Shown: in pieces, positions 45,862 to 54,713 of the stretch | Numbering within the stretch: position 1 is the stretch's first letter | Layout of the letters: each line of letters opens with the position of its first letter | Source of the DNA: an uncultured Bacteroidales bacterium | GTDB taxonomy: Bacteria > Bacteroidota > Bacteroidia > Bacteroidales > UBA932 | Assembly: GCA_944326335.1 (NCBI GenBank) | Contig: CALVDM010000006.1 | Coordinates: 35,061-99,060, forward strand | Length of the DNA: 64,000 nucleotides | Direction: 5' to 3' | Translations under genes and position numbers: made by a program | Notes under the pieces: model-generated | Told to the model about the DNA's origin: nothing | Databases searched by the model: none | The model's input: only the letters and a program-made list of their open reading frames with translations

Positions 45862-48213
45862 ATGAAACATGTCCTTCAAATATTGTTTTGTGCCGGTCTG
45901 TCGTGCGGCTGCATGATGGAGCAGGAATATCCTGATGCCGTGCCGCAGAACTCCGAACCGCAGAAGTGTATCCAGGTGTCTATGTCGGACGGCAGCGATG
46001 TCCCTTCCGGCAAGACACTTACCGGATGGGTCCCTGTGGGGAAAGGGAAAAGTTATATGTATGAAAGTGTCCTGGAAGAAAATCCCCTGACTTTCGGGTA
46101 TTCAGGTGAAGGTGAAGCCCCTGTACAGGTGGCATACACCTTATATGCGGACAATGTGGCGGATTCATTGTATCGCGGGTCTTTCTATTTATCCATTAAG
46201 CCTGACCAGACTGTCACTGAAGGGGATTGGGATTATTCTGCAGTATCATACGCAGGACATCTGTCAGAGGGGAAGACGTCATTATATCCGCTTACCGGGA
46301 AAATAGGCTTTACCGTAAATCAGGATGATGTTTCGCTGTGCCGTATCTCCACCAGGCAGGACAACGCCCTTGCCGGGCATGTAAGGGTCGAAATGTCGTC
46401 ACGGCCGAAAGTGCTGCCGCATGAAAAATCGTCCAGGTATGTGGAGGTGGCAGGTGAGCTGGAAAAGGGCGGGACTTACTATGCCGTGGTCGCGGCGGAG
46501 GACTATTCCATATTGGATGTCGAGTTTGAGAATTCGTTCGGAGTCAAGGTTTATGAGACGACATACACCGGATATTACCCCTTGTCCGGAGGTGAGACTG
46601 TAAATCTCGGAAATTTGGGAGACCCGAATGTGTCATCTCTCGAAATGACGGTTTCGACAGAGGAATATGAAGGCTATCTTTTGAAGTCGGTAGTCGGATA
46701 TTCTGCGGTTAACGGTACGAGGATTATGGGGACGGACGTCGGAGAAGTTTTTGAAAAGGATACCCCTCTGACAGCCCGTTTCTTCGGACTGGAGCCTGCG
46801 GACTACTCGTCTGACAAGATATGGTATGTGTTTACATTGGAAAAGGACGGGATTGGCAGAGTGCTTCCAGTGGAGACCCGGGGACTGAATATACCTGCGG
46901 CTACTGTGGTGAAGTATGATATTGGAAGCCTTTCCGAAAGCCGGAATGCCGCTCCGTGGTATTATCCGTATGAGGATAGACGGCTTATGAGCGGAGCAGG
47001 CTATGCCTACGGCGACGCCAATACTTATCTTATCCAATTCAAGGACGACACATATAGCGGCGCCACCCTGAATCCGGACCCTGAGATACCGGCTTCTGTG
47101 ACCATTGATTATCGGCTGAGAGGAGATATGTTCGGAGCGCCTGTACCGGACAATGTCACATTCGAGTGGCTGGAGGGATATAACAATTCAAATCCGTCCT
47201 GGGGCAAATATACCATGGACCGGTCGCTGATATGGAATTGTGATAAATATTCCATAAGTGTGGATGCTGAAAATTACAAAGTGACAGTCACGAATACGGG
47301 GGCCCATGCCGGTGCACCGATTCTTTTGATGAAAAAGGACGGGAAAGTCCTTTGGGCATGGACTTTCTGGAACATAGCCGCAGACGGGACAAGACTGGAG
47401 GCGGTAAGGTTCGGTGATGCGGAAATAGCGAATATGGCTATTGGCCATGCTTCCACACAAAAAGAAGAGATATTGGGCAAATTGTCTGAATTGAGACGTT
47501 CGACTTATTATTATCAATGGGGGAGGCCTATACCGACCTTCTCGGAAGACGGGACGGGCGTGTATTTTTCAGAATCCGACAGCAGGAATGCGTCAAGACC
47601 CCGTGTTCCTGTCTGCGACAAGGGACCTTTGTCTGTAGAAGAAGCCCTCCGGAATCCTGGATATCTGATACAGAATCCATATACCGAAGGTGTAACTTCA
47701 TCTTTTCTGAATGACTGGAATGTTGACGGTATGGGAAACGATGCAGACTTGTGGGGAGGCGTCGATGAAGTTTCCGAGGGGGTCAAGTCCATTTATGACC
47801 CTTGTCCGAAAGGGTGGAGGGTGGCGGATGCCAGGACATATCTGAACTGTGTCCCGAGGCCTGTCGTAGGTTACGGCAAGGATGATTATCCTCAGGAGGA
47901 GACTCCAGGCTATAACGGGGTCACGGTTGATGGTGTCCTGTTCATCTGCTCAGGATATTTTTCGTCACGTATAAGTGCTGACAAGTATGCCGATAATTAT
48001 GGCGTTTCCTACGGGACAGACAGGACGGCGGCCAACGTATACTGGACAAATACTTTCCACTCAGGGACAAAGGCCTATTCGTTCGGTGCGGATTATTTTT
48101 ATATGAGGTATAATGGCGCGGTGGAGAATACATCAAGGGAGATAAGTGTAAGGGATATGTCGGTCGGGGATGCGCTTCCTGTACGCTGCCAGGTAGACAA
48201 AGACAACAGATGA
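45862..48213 (+). CDS. FISUMP-domain lipoprotein (PUL2)
   Basis: 783 aa. Short signal with lipobox-like 'GLSCGC'. N-terminal half made of beta-sandwich regions; the middle and C-terminus match the PUL1 protein at 12831: 'MSGAGYAYGDANTYLIQF', 'TIDYRLRGD', 'GAPILLMKKDGKVLWAWTFWNIAADGT', then a FISUMP-like domain 'YDPCPKGWRVADART ... LPVRCQVD'. The gene overlaps the next start (ATGA). Probably a surface protein that works with SusCD; glycan binding is inferred from position. Confidence 0.78.
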   Translation: MKHVLQILFCAGLSCGCMMEQEYPDAVPQNSEPQKCIQVSMSDGSDVPSGKTLTGWVPVGKGKSYMYESVLEENPLTFGYSGEGEAPVQVAYTLYADNVADSLYRGSFYLSIKPDQTVTEGDWDYSAVSYAGHLSEGKTSLYPLTGKIGFTVNQDDVSLCRISTRQDNALAGHVRVEMSSRPKVLPHEKSSRYVEVAGELEKGGTYYAVVAAEDYSILDVEFENSFGVKVYETTYTGYYPLSGGETVNLGNLGDPNVSSLEMTVSTEEYEGYLLKSVVGYSAVNGTRIMGTDVGEVFEKDTPLTARFFGLEPADYSSDKIWYVFTLEKDGIGRVLPVETRGLNIPAATVVKYDIGSLSESRNAAPWYYPYEDRRLMSGAGYAYGDANTYLIQFKDDTYSGATLNPDPEIPASVTIDYRLRGDMFGAPVPDNVTFEWLEGYNNSNPSWGKYTMDRSLIWNCDKYSISVDAENYKVTVTNTGAHAGAPILLMKKDGKVLWAWTFWNIAADGTRLEAVRFGDAEIANMAIGHASTQKEEILGKLSELRRSTYYYQWGRPIPTFSEDGTGVYFSESDSRNASRPRVPVCDKGPLSVEEALRNPGYLIQNPYTEGVTSSFLNDWNVDGMGNDADLWGGVDEVSEGVKSIYDPCPKGWRVADARTYLNCVPRPVVGYGKDDYPQEETPGYNGVTVDGVLFICSGYFSSRISADKYADNYGVSYGTDRTAANVYWTNTFHSGTKAYSFGADYFYMRYNGAVENTSREISVRDMSVGDALPVRCQVDKDNR

Positions 48214-50045
48214 TGAGGAAACCATATTCAGTAGCAGTGCTTCTGTCGCTGGCATTGTCCAGTGTGCCGGTGCATGCCCAGAAGCATATAGAGCCGGTTT
48301 TTCCGTGTAGTGAAAAGCTGGAATATCCGTACGGTCTCACATCTGAGATAACCAGGCGTAAAGGAGAGTTCGTCATGCGTGACGAGTCTGTGGACAAGCT
48401 CCTGAAGTCGGGGACCGACTGGGTCCGTCTGCCCATGTACTGGGATGCCTTCTATTATGACGGCCGCTTTGTCTATAAAACTTATGACGCGGCGATGGAA
48501 ACCATGAGGTTCACCCCGTTCCCTGTCCTCGGGATCATATCCCCTTCTTATGACAGGAAAGTGAATGCGTGGAGCGAACCGGCGGTTTTTGCAAATTACG
48601 TGAAAGAACTTTGTTTCCGTTACCGGCAATATATATCGGTCTGGGAGATAATGCCCGGGATGGACTATGCCTGGTTCAATGGCTCGAAGCTGACGCCCCA
48701 GCAGTTTTATACGACATTAAGGGGAGTGAATGCCATCCTCAAGGCGGCAAATCCGGATAACAAGCTGGTTCTCGGGGCCTTGAATCGTGTAAGGAGCAGT
48801 TTTTTGGATACACTCTGCAAATATGAAGGATACAAATACTTCGATATAATGAGTTTTGTATCACACGGAGATGCGGAGTCGATAGTCGGTCAGGCAAACG
48901 GACTGAAGCGTACCATGACTAAGTACGGCTTTCAGAAACCCGTGTGGATGACTTCTGTGTATTATGGAACGGCACCTGTCGGACATACATCCGACGGATT
49001 TTGGGAGGAGGTGGTGCCGGTGGCTCTTGCCGAATCCGGAATATCATTGAAGAAGGCGGAAGTAGCGGTTGTGACGGGTTTCCGCCGGGGAGTTCCGGCT
49101 TTAAACGAGCATCAGATAAACCGCTATCTCAAGGGCCGTTTCAAAAATGTCCGTTTAATTGCAAATTATGAAATCTCCGGTTTGGACCCTGCAAAAATAC
49201 CGGTATTGATACCAGGAAGGAATGTGCCTTCTTCTGACATTGCCCGGTATTTGGAGAAGGGTGGTACGGTGATTCTGGAGGAGCCGCTCTGGCCGTCGGT
49301 CACTCATGTGGGAGTTTTGAACGGGCTGTCTGCTGAAGCCGGGTCTCTCGGCGCCCCGGCCATGCCGACAATGTTGAAAGCGGCAAAAGGTTATGATTTC
49401 AGGTATTCGTGGGAGTTCTCAAAGTCCCGGACTGCCAGATACCTGACCGGCGATAACCTGCAGGACGGGGACAGGATGATTCCCCTGATGGTTGCCGGGA
49501 ACAATGAGTTTGAAGCGCCTGTCATAGCGATGTACAGACTGGCAAAAGGCGGCACTGTCATAGTGCAGTCCAGGAAGGGGACTTTGCCGTTTGTCGACCG
49601 GGAGGAGGAACAGGCCAGAAGAATCGCCAGGGTGCATCTCATATCATTTGCGTGTGGCATTGACAAGGTTTTCTGGAACGGGCTGCGTTCACAGGAAGCG
49701 GATGCTGCCAGGCAAAGCCAATATGGCGGGCTGTATCACGCCGACATGTCCCCTAAACCTGCTTCTATAGCATATTCCGTATTGACAACCATGCTCCCGT
49801 CCGGTAGTTCCCGCCCGGTTCTCAATGTCAAGGACGAACTTTATCTTGCCGGCTGGGTGGCACCGGATGGACAGAAACGTTGGGCGGTGTGGAGTACGGA
49901 TAACAAGGATGCCTCGTCAATAGAGATTGAGGGTAAGGCGCAATTTGTCAGTTATCTCGGAGATAAATTGAAAAGCATGCCTGAAATAAGCGACAAGGTC
50001 GTCTTTATTACAGGTGCCGAGGAAGTGAAAATAAAAAATGAATGA
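48210..50045 (+). CDS. Clan GH-A-like barrel protein with Ser at the usual nucleophile site
   Basis: 611 aa. Sec signal ('LLSLALSSVPVHAQ'), no lipobox. Residues about 45-290 look like a GH39/GH5-type barrel: 'DWVRLPMYWDAFYY', 'ISVWEIMPGMDY' (E146 near the acid/base position) and 'KPVWMTSVYYGT', where relatives usually have Glu; here it is S249. Residues about 290-500 resemble a Rossmann-like amidotransferase-like domain ('IPVLIPGRNVPSSDIARYLEKGGTVILEEP'), then a beta domain. It may be a binding pseudoenzyme or use another nucleophile. The start overlaps the previous stop (ATGATGA); 48213 is also possible. Confidence 0.65.
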   Translation: MMRKPYSVAVLLSLALSSVPVHAQKHIEPVFPCSEKLEYPYGLTSEITRRKGEFVMRDESVDKLLKSGTDWVRLPMYWDAFYYDGRFVYKTYDAAMETMRFTPFPVLGIISPSYDRKVNAWSEPAVFANYVKELCFRYRQYISVWEIMPGMDYAWFNGSKLTPQQFYTTLRGVNAILKAANPDNKLVLGALNRVRSSFLDTLCKYEGYKYFDIMSFVSHGDAESIVGQANGLKRTMTKYGFQKPVWMTSVYYGTAPVGHTSDGFWEEVVPVALAESGISLKKAEVAVVTGFRRGVPALNEHQINRYLKGRFKNVRLIANYEISGLDPAKIPVLIPGRNVPSSDIARYLEKGGTVILEEPLWPSVTHVGVLNGLSAEAGSLGAPAMPTMLKAAKGYDFRYSWEFSKSRTARYLTGDNLQDGDRMIPLMVAGNNEFEAPVIAMYRLAKGGTVIVQSRKGTLPFVDREEEQARRIARVHLISFACGIDKVFWNGLRSQEADAARQSQYGGLYHADMSPKPASIAYSVLTTMLPSGSSRPVLNVKDELYLAGWVAPDGQKRWAVWSTDNKDASSIEIEGKAQFVSYLGDKLKSMPEISDKVVFITGAEEVKIKNE

Positions 50046-50049
50046 CGAT

Positions 50050-51849
50050 ATGAGACTGTTATTAACGGTATTGCTGTCCCTTTGTGCTTTCCAGTATGCA
50101 TTGGCGCAAGACCCCGTATTTATGACGAATGTTTACGGGAGGACCTTTGAGAGTCTTAACGGCAAGTGGAATGTCCTTGTTGACTGTTATGATATAGGGG
50201 AAAGGCGGCATTTTGAGAAAAATGCCAAAGCTGTCGGGGACGAAGATTTCGTGGAATACTCTTTCGACGGGGCAATGCGGCTGAATGTTCCCGGCGACTG
50301 GAATTCGCAGAGTCCGGAACTCAAATATTACGAGGGAGTAATGTGGTATGGCAGGAACTTCAATGTCCGGAAGTCTGAAAGGCAGAGGAAATTCCTGTAT
50401 TTCTGCGGTGTGAGTTACCGTTGTAAAGTGTTCCTTAACGGAAAATTCGTGGGGGAACATGAGGGTTCGTTCACTCCTTTCCAGTTCGAGGTGACGGACT
50501 TGCTTAAGGATGGGGACAATTTTCTGTGTCTTAAGGTCAGCAATGTCCGGACAAAGGATGCAATACCGGCTATGAATTTCGACTGGTGGAACTATGGCGG
50601 CATCACGAGAGATGTGCTTCTTGTAACTACCCCGGAGACATACGTGAATGAGTATTTTGTGAGGTTGGATGATGGTAATCCCCATAAAATCAGGGTGACA
50701 CTCGGTTTGTCCGGGAAGGTTGAAAGGAGCGTGAAGGTGGAGATTCCGGAATTGGAATTGTCTGCGGAGGTTACAACTGACACCAATGGCCAGGCGGAAT
50801 TGGTGATGGCTTCCGACAAGATAGAACTGTGGTCTCCCGGGAATCCGAAACTTTACAGGACGGTAATATCTTCCGGTGATGACACTGTCTCGGAAGATAT
50901 AGGTTTCAGAACGCTTTCGGTCGATGGAACCAGGATATTGTTGAACGGGAAACCTTGCTTCATGAAGAGCATCTCATTTCACGAGGAGATTCCTCAGAGA
51001 ATGGGAAGGGCGTTCAGCGAAAGCGACGCCCGGATGCTGTTGGGCGAGGCGGCTGCTTTGGGTGCCAATATGGTGAGGCTTGCACATTATCCTCAAAATG
51101 AATACATAGTAAGGCTTGCCGAGAGGATGGGTATAATTTTATGGGAAGAGATACCATTGTGGCAGGGAATAGATTTCAGCAATGAGGATACCCGGAGAAA
51201 AGCCGTTGCGATGTATCGTGAAATGTTATTCAGGGACAGGAACAGATGTGCCGTATGTTTTTGGGGCCTGGCCAATGAAACCCGTCCGTCAGCGGCAAGG
51301 AATGCCTTTCTTGAAAATGTCCTGCAGATTGCCAGGGCCATGGACGATACCAGGCTCTATGTCATCGCAGACGATGTGGCGAAGTGGAACGATGGAAAAG
51401 GGCTGTTCGAGATGGATGACCCTTTGACAGATAAGGTAGATGTTGTGGCAGTGAACAGATATATGGGCTGGTATGCCCCGTGGCCGAAGGCTCCGGCCGA
51501 GTGCAGATGGAATGTCGCAGCAGGAAAACCTCTCATCATATCGGAGTTCGGGGGAGAAGCTCTTTATGGTGTCCATGGCGAAGGGCACAGGGCATCGTCA
51601 TGGAGCGAGGATTATCAGGCAAATCTGATGAGAGATAATATTGAGATGTTCAAAAACATAGATAATCTGGCTGGAATCTCGCCATGGATTCTGTTCGACT
51701 TCAGATCCCCGTACCGGCTTTCTCCGGGGAATCAGGACGGCTGGAACAGGAAAGGTCTCCTTTCCGACCAGGGTCTGCGTAAAAAGGCCTGGTATGTAAT
51801 CCGTGACTTCTATGACGGATGCGGCTATGGCCCTGACTTGACCGACTGA
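50050..51849 (+). CDS. GH2 beta-glycosidase, possibly beta-glucuronidase
   Basis: 599 aa. I prefer the ATG at 50050, which opens a clean signal peptide ('RLLLTVLLSLCAFQYALAQ'); ATG 50038 would add two Asp in front of it. Sugar-binding domain ('VPGDWNSQSPEL', 'NGKFVGEHEG'), Ig-like domain, barrel with acid/base E410 ('GLANETRPS') and nucleophile E499 ('ISEFGGE'). Near the C-terminus 'WNRKGLL' lies where beta-glucuronidases have the N-x-K motif that contacts the carboxylate; some beta-galactosidases have a similar triplet, so this is suggestive only. Compact, without the extra C-terminal domains of the PUL1 GH2. Last PUL2 gene. Confidence 0.87.
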   Translation: MRLLLTVLLSLCAFQYALAQDPVFMTNVYGRTFESLNGKWNVLVDCYDIGERRHFEKNAKAVGDEDFVEYSFDGAMRLNVPGDWNSQSPELKYYEGVMWYGRNFNVRKSERQRKFLYFCGVSYRCKVFLNGKFVGEHEGSFTPFQFEVTDLLKDGDNFLCLKVSNVRTKDAIPAMNFDWWNYGGITRDVLLVTTPETYVNEYFVRLDDGNPHKIRVTLGLSGKVERSVKVEIPELELSAEVTTDTNGQAELVMASDKIELWSPGNPKLYRTVISSGDDTVSEDIGFRTLSVDGTRILLNGKPCFMKSISFHEEIPQRMGRAFSESDARMLLGEAAALGANMVRLAHYPQNEYIVRLAERMGIILWEEIPLWQGIDFSNEDTRRKAVAMYREMLFRDRNRCAVCFWGLANETRPSAARNAFLENVLQIARAMDDTRLYVIADDVAKWNDGKGLFEMDDPLTDKVDVVAVNRYMGWYAPWPKAPAECRWNVAAGKPLIISEFGGEALYGVHGEGHRASSWSEDYQANLMRDNIEMFKNIDNLAGISPWILFDFRSPYRLSPGNQDGWNRKGLLSDQGLRKKAWYVIRDFYDGCGYGPDLTD

Positions 51850-51947
51850 CTCTAATTTTTACAAACCGGTGCGGAAATCCGGAATTTATATGTAAGTTTG
51901 TATCTGAATTGCTCGAATATGTGTTGTCTGGCTGGCATGCATATTTT

Positions 51948-52004
51948 AACGTCAGTTCGACGGAATCTCTGATATTGAACAGAATAATTCGTCGAACTGA
52001 CGTT
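51948..52004. repeat. Long-stem hairpin with 27-nt loop, copy 2
   Basis: Perfect 15-bp arms (51948-51962 and 51990-52004) around a 27-nt loop that starts GAATCT and ends AATAATT. Same loop length and shared ends with copy 1 at 17912-17969, while the middle of the stem differs on both sides. Apart from this and a terminator, 51850-52185 shows nothing I can name. Confidence 0.8.
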
Positions 52005-52144
52005 ACGATTTCTTCGAAATCCCTTTCCTTTTTCGTGTCACCCCTCTTAAATTCATTCCATTCATTTCATCGAACTCACGTTATTTTAAGGCCATGTGGA
52101 GGGAGGAAATCGAATTTCATTGACACCCCGTAACCAATGAAAAA

Positions 52145-52166
52145 GCCGCCCCGGTCGGGGCGGCTG
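52145..52166 (-). terminator. Terminator of the lamin-tail lipoprotein gene
   Basis: AGCCGCCCC/GGGGCGGCT, 9-bp stem and 4-nt loop, followed on the minus strand by TTTTTC. 20 nt after the gene's stop codon. Confidence 0.88.
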
Positions 52167-52185
52167 GAATTAAAAGAGCAAACAA

Positions 52186-54348
52186 CTACTCATTCATCGT
52201 ATGCTTTCCAAGGTCAGACACATCATCTTTAGAATATGTTGTCCACTGACTTTCAATAAACTCTGCAGATGGTCCAGTAACGTCTGGATTTCTTCTCATA
52301 GTAACGTCTTTACCATAATCGGCAGTAGAGCCGATAATGCCCCAGACATCTATATTCACTCCATTTTTACTTAAAGCTATGGCATCTCCTTTCTCGCCAT
52401 TGAAAGAAATACTGCCTGATTTCCTTTCCTTAGGCACCTCATAAAGATTAGCATTTGAATTAGCATAGACAAGTGCCGTTTTTGATTCAATCGAGCCCTC
52501 TAATTTAACAGATGTCGAAGTTGTCTTGCCATTACTGTATATTTCAAGCGTATAGTCACTCAAATCAATCGTATTTGATGTAGGGTTATATATTTCTATA
52601 TACTTATTGTTCGCTGATCCTTCTACATATTCAGAAATGAAAAGCTCAGTAGGTTCTATAACCTGTCCTGCAACACGCTGGGTAAGAGTAACTGTCTTTT
52701 CGACGCCGGATTCGCTAAGTATCGTGAAGATTACTTCTACAGGATCAGTACCTTCATTCGCAGGATATGTAACTGTGATGGTGGCGTTACCTGTACCTTC
52801 TTCCGGAGATACTGTGTAAGCAGGATTATTGGATTCAACCATCCAGTATTCGTTGGATGAAATGTTGAAAGTAGTCGTACCTGCTTCAGCTGTAACATTC
52901 AATACACTTGGAGTCACGTTGCAGTAAGGGGCGCCTTCGATACCCGTGATGAGGATATTAAAGTATTTTCCGCTTGTGATTCCATTGAAATAACCTGTAA
53001 CGGTTATGTTCATGCCGTTAAATCCTGACAGGTCCTCTTCAGGATAAGAAATCGAACCTGTATAATTTGCTCCATCTATGGCAATATTATAGAAACTGCC
53101 GGATACATTCAGAATTCCGCTGAACTGTATGAATTTGCACTCAGGAGATGCTGCAAGAGCATTTACTCCGGCTCCGTCGAGAACGACAGGTTCAGGATAT
53201 GCTACAGGGGCATTGGATACGACGTTGTTTACGACAGGGCTGGAAATCTGCGGCATTTCACTATACTCTGCCATGGTACCTGAAATCTGCACTTTATCTC
53301 CGACTTTTACTTCTGTCGGGGTTGAATTCTTATAAGCGAGAAGATACGTTGAATTGTCAGTTGCGTCAACAAGCATATAGCTTTTAGCATTTACTGCTCC
53401 GACAATACCTTCTACATTTACAGACGTTCCAGCAGTCTGCTGACGAGCCTCGGCAACAGACATATATTCGACTGTTTCAATCTCTTCAACAGTCACATTG
53501 ATATGATTGACCTTGCCGGCTTCGAATGCCGATGCCTCGGTAATATTTTTAACAATGGTGCTTTCTCCCTCTCCGGTCGTTATCGTTACTGTCAGAGTAG
53601 AGTTGGCGGAAAGTTCGAACGGTGCGGAGGTGAAATAGAAGCTGCCCTTTGCATTGTCTGCGATAGTGCCGTTGTTGACATTCAAATTGGCTGTCGGACT
53701 TACATACTGGCCTTCTTTCAAGGCTCCGGTCTGAGGATTTATGTAGAACTGGCCAATCATGTTCTTGTCTTCACTGTTGGTCACTTTGATGTTGGCTACG
53801 GAAATTTCCTTGCCGGCATTGTTGGTGACTATCACTTCGAACAATGTAGTGGCATGCTTCATTTCCACTACGGTAGTACCTTCGGCAGAGACTGTTGCGT
53901 AACCATAGAGCGGAGCTGCTATATGTGAAGCGTCATTGGTGCCGTTCTGAGTCTGGGCAGCATCACTCCTTGAACCGAAATAAATATAACCGTTCTCAAA
54001 ACCGTCGCTGTCTATGCTCTTGATAAAGTCATCATACGGATAGATTGCGTTTAATGCTTCTATTTCTCCCGGATTGGAAACATCCTCGCAAACGAAAGAG
54101 TCTCCATCAGTCCATTTGAATTCATATCCGGCATATGTGCCGTCAGCATACTGAGGTACTACGGAAAGTGCATCTCCGCTTGTCCAGGAAACGGAATACG
54201 GCGGGTCATAAATAGTCTTTGTCGAAGCGACAGAAGCTTCTATCACATATTTTTCGCCAGCAGGAGCAGTATTTTCATTTATCTTCTCCACTTGGCAAGC
54301 TGTAATGGCTGCAACAAAAGCTGCCAACGAAAATATCGTCTTTTTCAT
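52186..54348 (-). CDS. Multidomain lipoprotein: fimbrillin-like, OB-fold, BACON, lamin-tail
   Basis: 720 aa. Start at 54348 is set by GAGGAGG 7 nt upstream, a rare clear ribosome site here. Lipobox 'AAITACQVE'. Then a fimbrillin-like region (to about 275), an OB-fold domain ('SVAEARQQTAGTSVNVEGIVGAVNAKSYMLVD'), a BACON-type Ig domain ('SSNEYWMVESNNPAYTVSPEEGTGNATITVTYP') and a C-terminal lamin-tail domain ('LFISEYVEGSANNKYIEIYNPT'). These are binding and adhesion modules; no catalytic site is visible. Probably surface-exposed. It follows a 47-aa small protein in one transcript and has its own terminator. Confidence 0.82.
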   Translation of the reverse strand: MKKTIFSLAAFVAAITACQVEKINENTAPAGEKYVIEASVASTKTIYDPPYSVSWTSGDALSVVPQYADGTYAGYEFKWTDGDSFVCEDVSNPGEIEALNAIYPYDDFIKSIDSDGFENGYIYFGSRSDAAQTQNGTNDASHIAAPLYGYATVSAEGTTVVEMKHATTLFEVIVTNNAGKEISVANIKVTNSEDKNMIGQFYINPQTGALKEGQYVSPTANLNVNNGTIADNAKGSFYFTSAPFELSANSTLTVTITTGEGESTIVKNITEASAFEAGKVNHINVTVEEIETVEYMSVAEARQQTAGTSVNVEGIVGAVNAKSYMLVDATDNSTYLLAYKNSTPTEVKVGDKVQISGTMAEYSEMPQISSPVVNNVVSNAPVAYPEPVVLDGAGVNALAASPECKFIQFSGILNVSGSFYNIAIDGANYTGSISYPEEDLSGFNGMNITVTGYFNGITSGKYFNILITGIEGAPYCNVTPSVLNVTAEAGTTTFNISSNEYWMVESNNPAYTVSPEEGTGNATITVTYPANEGTDPVEVIFTILSESGVEKTVTLTQRVAGQVIEPTELFISEYVEGSANNKYIEIYNPTSNTIDLSDYTLEIYSNGKTTSTSVKLEGSIESKTALVYANSNANLYEVPKERKSGSISFNGEKGDAIALSKNGVNIDVWGIIGSTADYGKDVTMRRNPDVTGPSAEFIESQWTTYSKDDVSDLGKHTMNE

Positions 54349-54363
54349 GGTGCTCCTCCTCAT

Positions 54364-54507
54364 TTATATTGTCAGACCTTCTCCATAGTCTGGAGCCTCA
54401 AATGTCTCGAGTCCGCTTTGTGCGAACCCCTTTTCTACGACGAAAGCCGTAATCCGGATTTCAGGTGTCTCATAATTGAGACCTCCGTCAAATTGATTCT
54501 GTGCCAT
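54364..54507 (-). CDS. Small acidic protein upstream of a lipoprotein gene (47 aa)
   Basis: Starts MAQNQFDGGLNYETPEIRI and ends 'ETFEAPDYGEGLTI'. No signal peptide. It lies 15 nt before the lipoprotein ATG and about 60 nt after a consensus promoter, so it is the first gene of that transcript. It resembles the 52-aa protein at 37729-37887 (YE-T/S-P, short beta-like stretch, then ETFE). Function unknown. Confidence 0.65.
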   Translation of the reverse strand: MAQNQFDGGLNYETPEIRITAFVVEKGFAQSGLETFEAPDYGEGLTI

Positions 54508-54573
54508 GATAGTAGTTGTTAATGTTGACAATTAATGATTATTATTTTTAAAGCCTTTATCCTTAATAATTTT

Positions 54574-54605
54574 CAAAGGTACTCGGTTTGTATGTAATAA
54601 ACAAA
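54574..54605 (-). promoter_or_regulatory. Consensus promoter of the 47-aa protein and lamin-tail lipoprotein
   Basis: On the minus strand TTTG (54605-54602), 20-nt spacer, TACCTTTG (54581-54574). Expected start near 54567. Confidence 0.82.
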
Positions 54606-54713
54606 AATTACCAGTTAAATTTTCCTAAATTTTTCTCAAACCGCCGCACCTCCATCTGGACCGCCAGCGGAGCTACATTCCGCTGATTGCAAATCGGTAA
54701 CATTAAGGATGAT

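Noticed and set aside
50038-50050. ATG 50038 as start of the second GH2
   Set aside because: Adds two Asp directly in front of the signal peptide; the ATG at 50050 gives a normal signal and a 4-nt gap to the previous gene.
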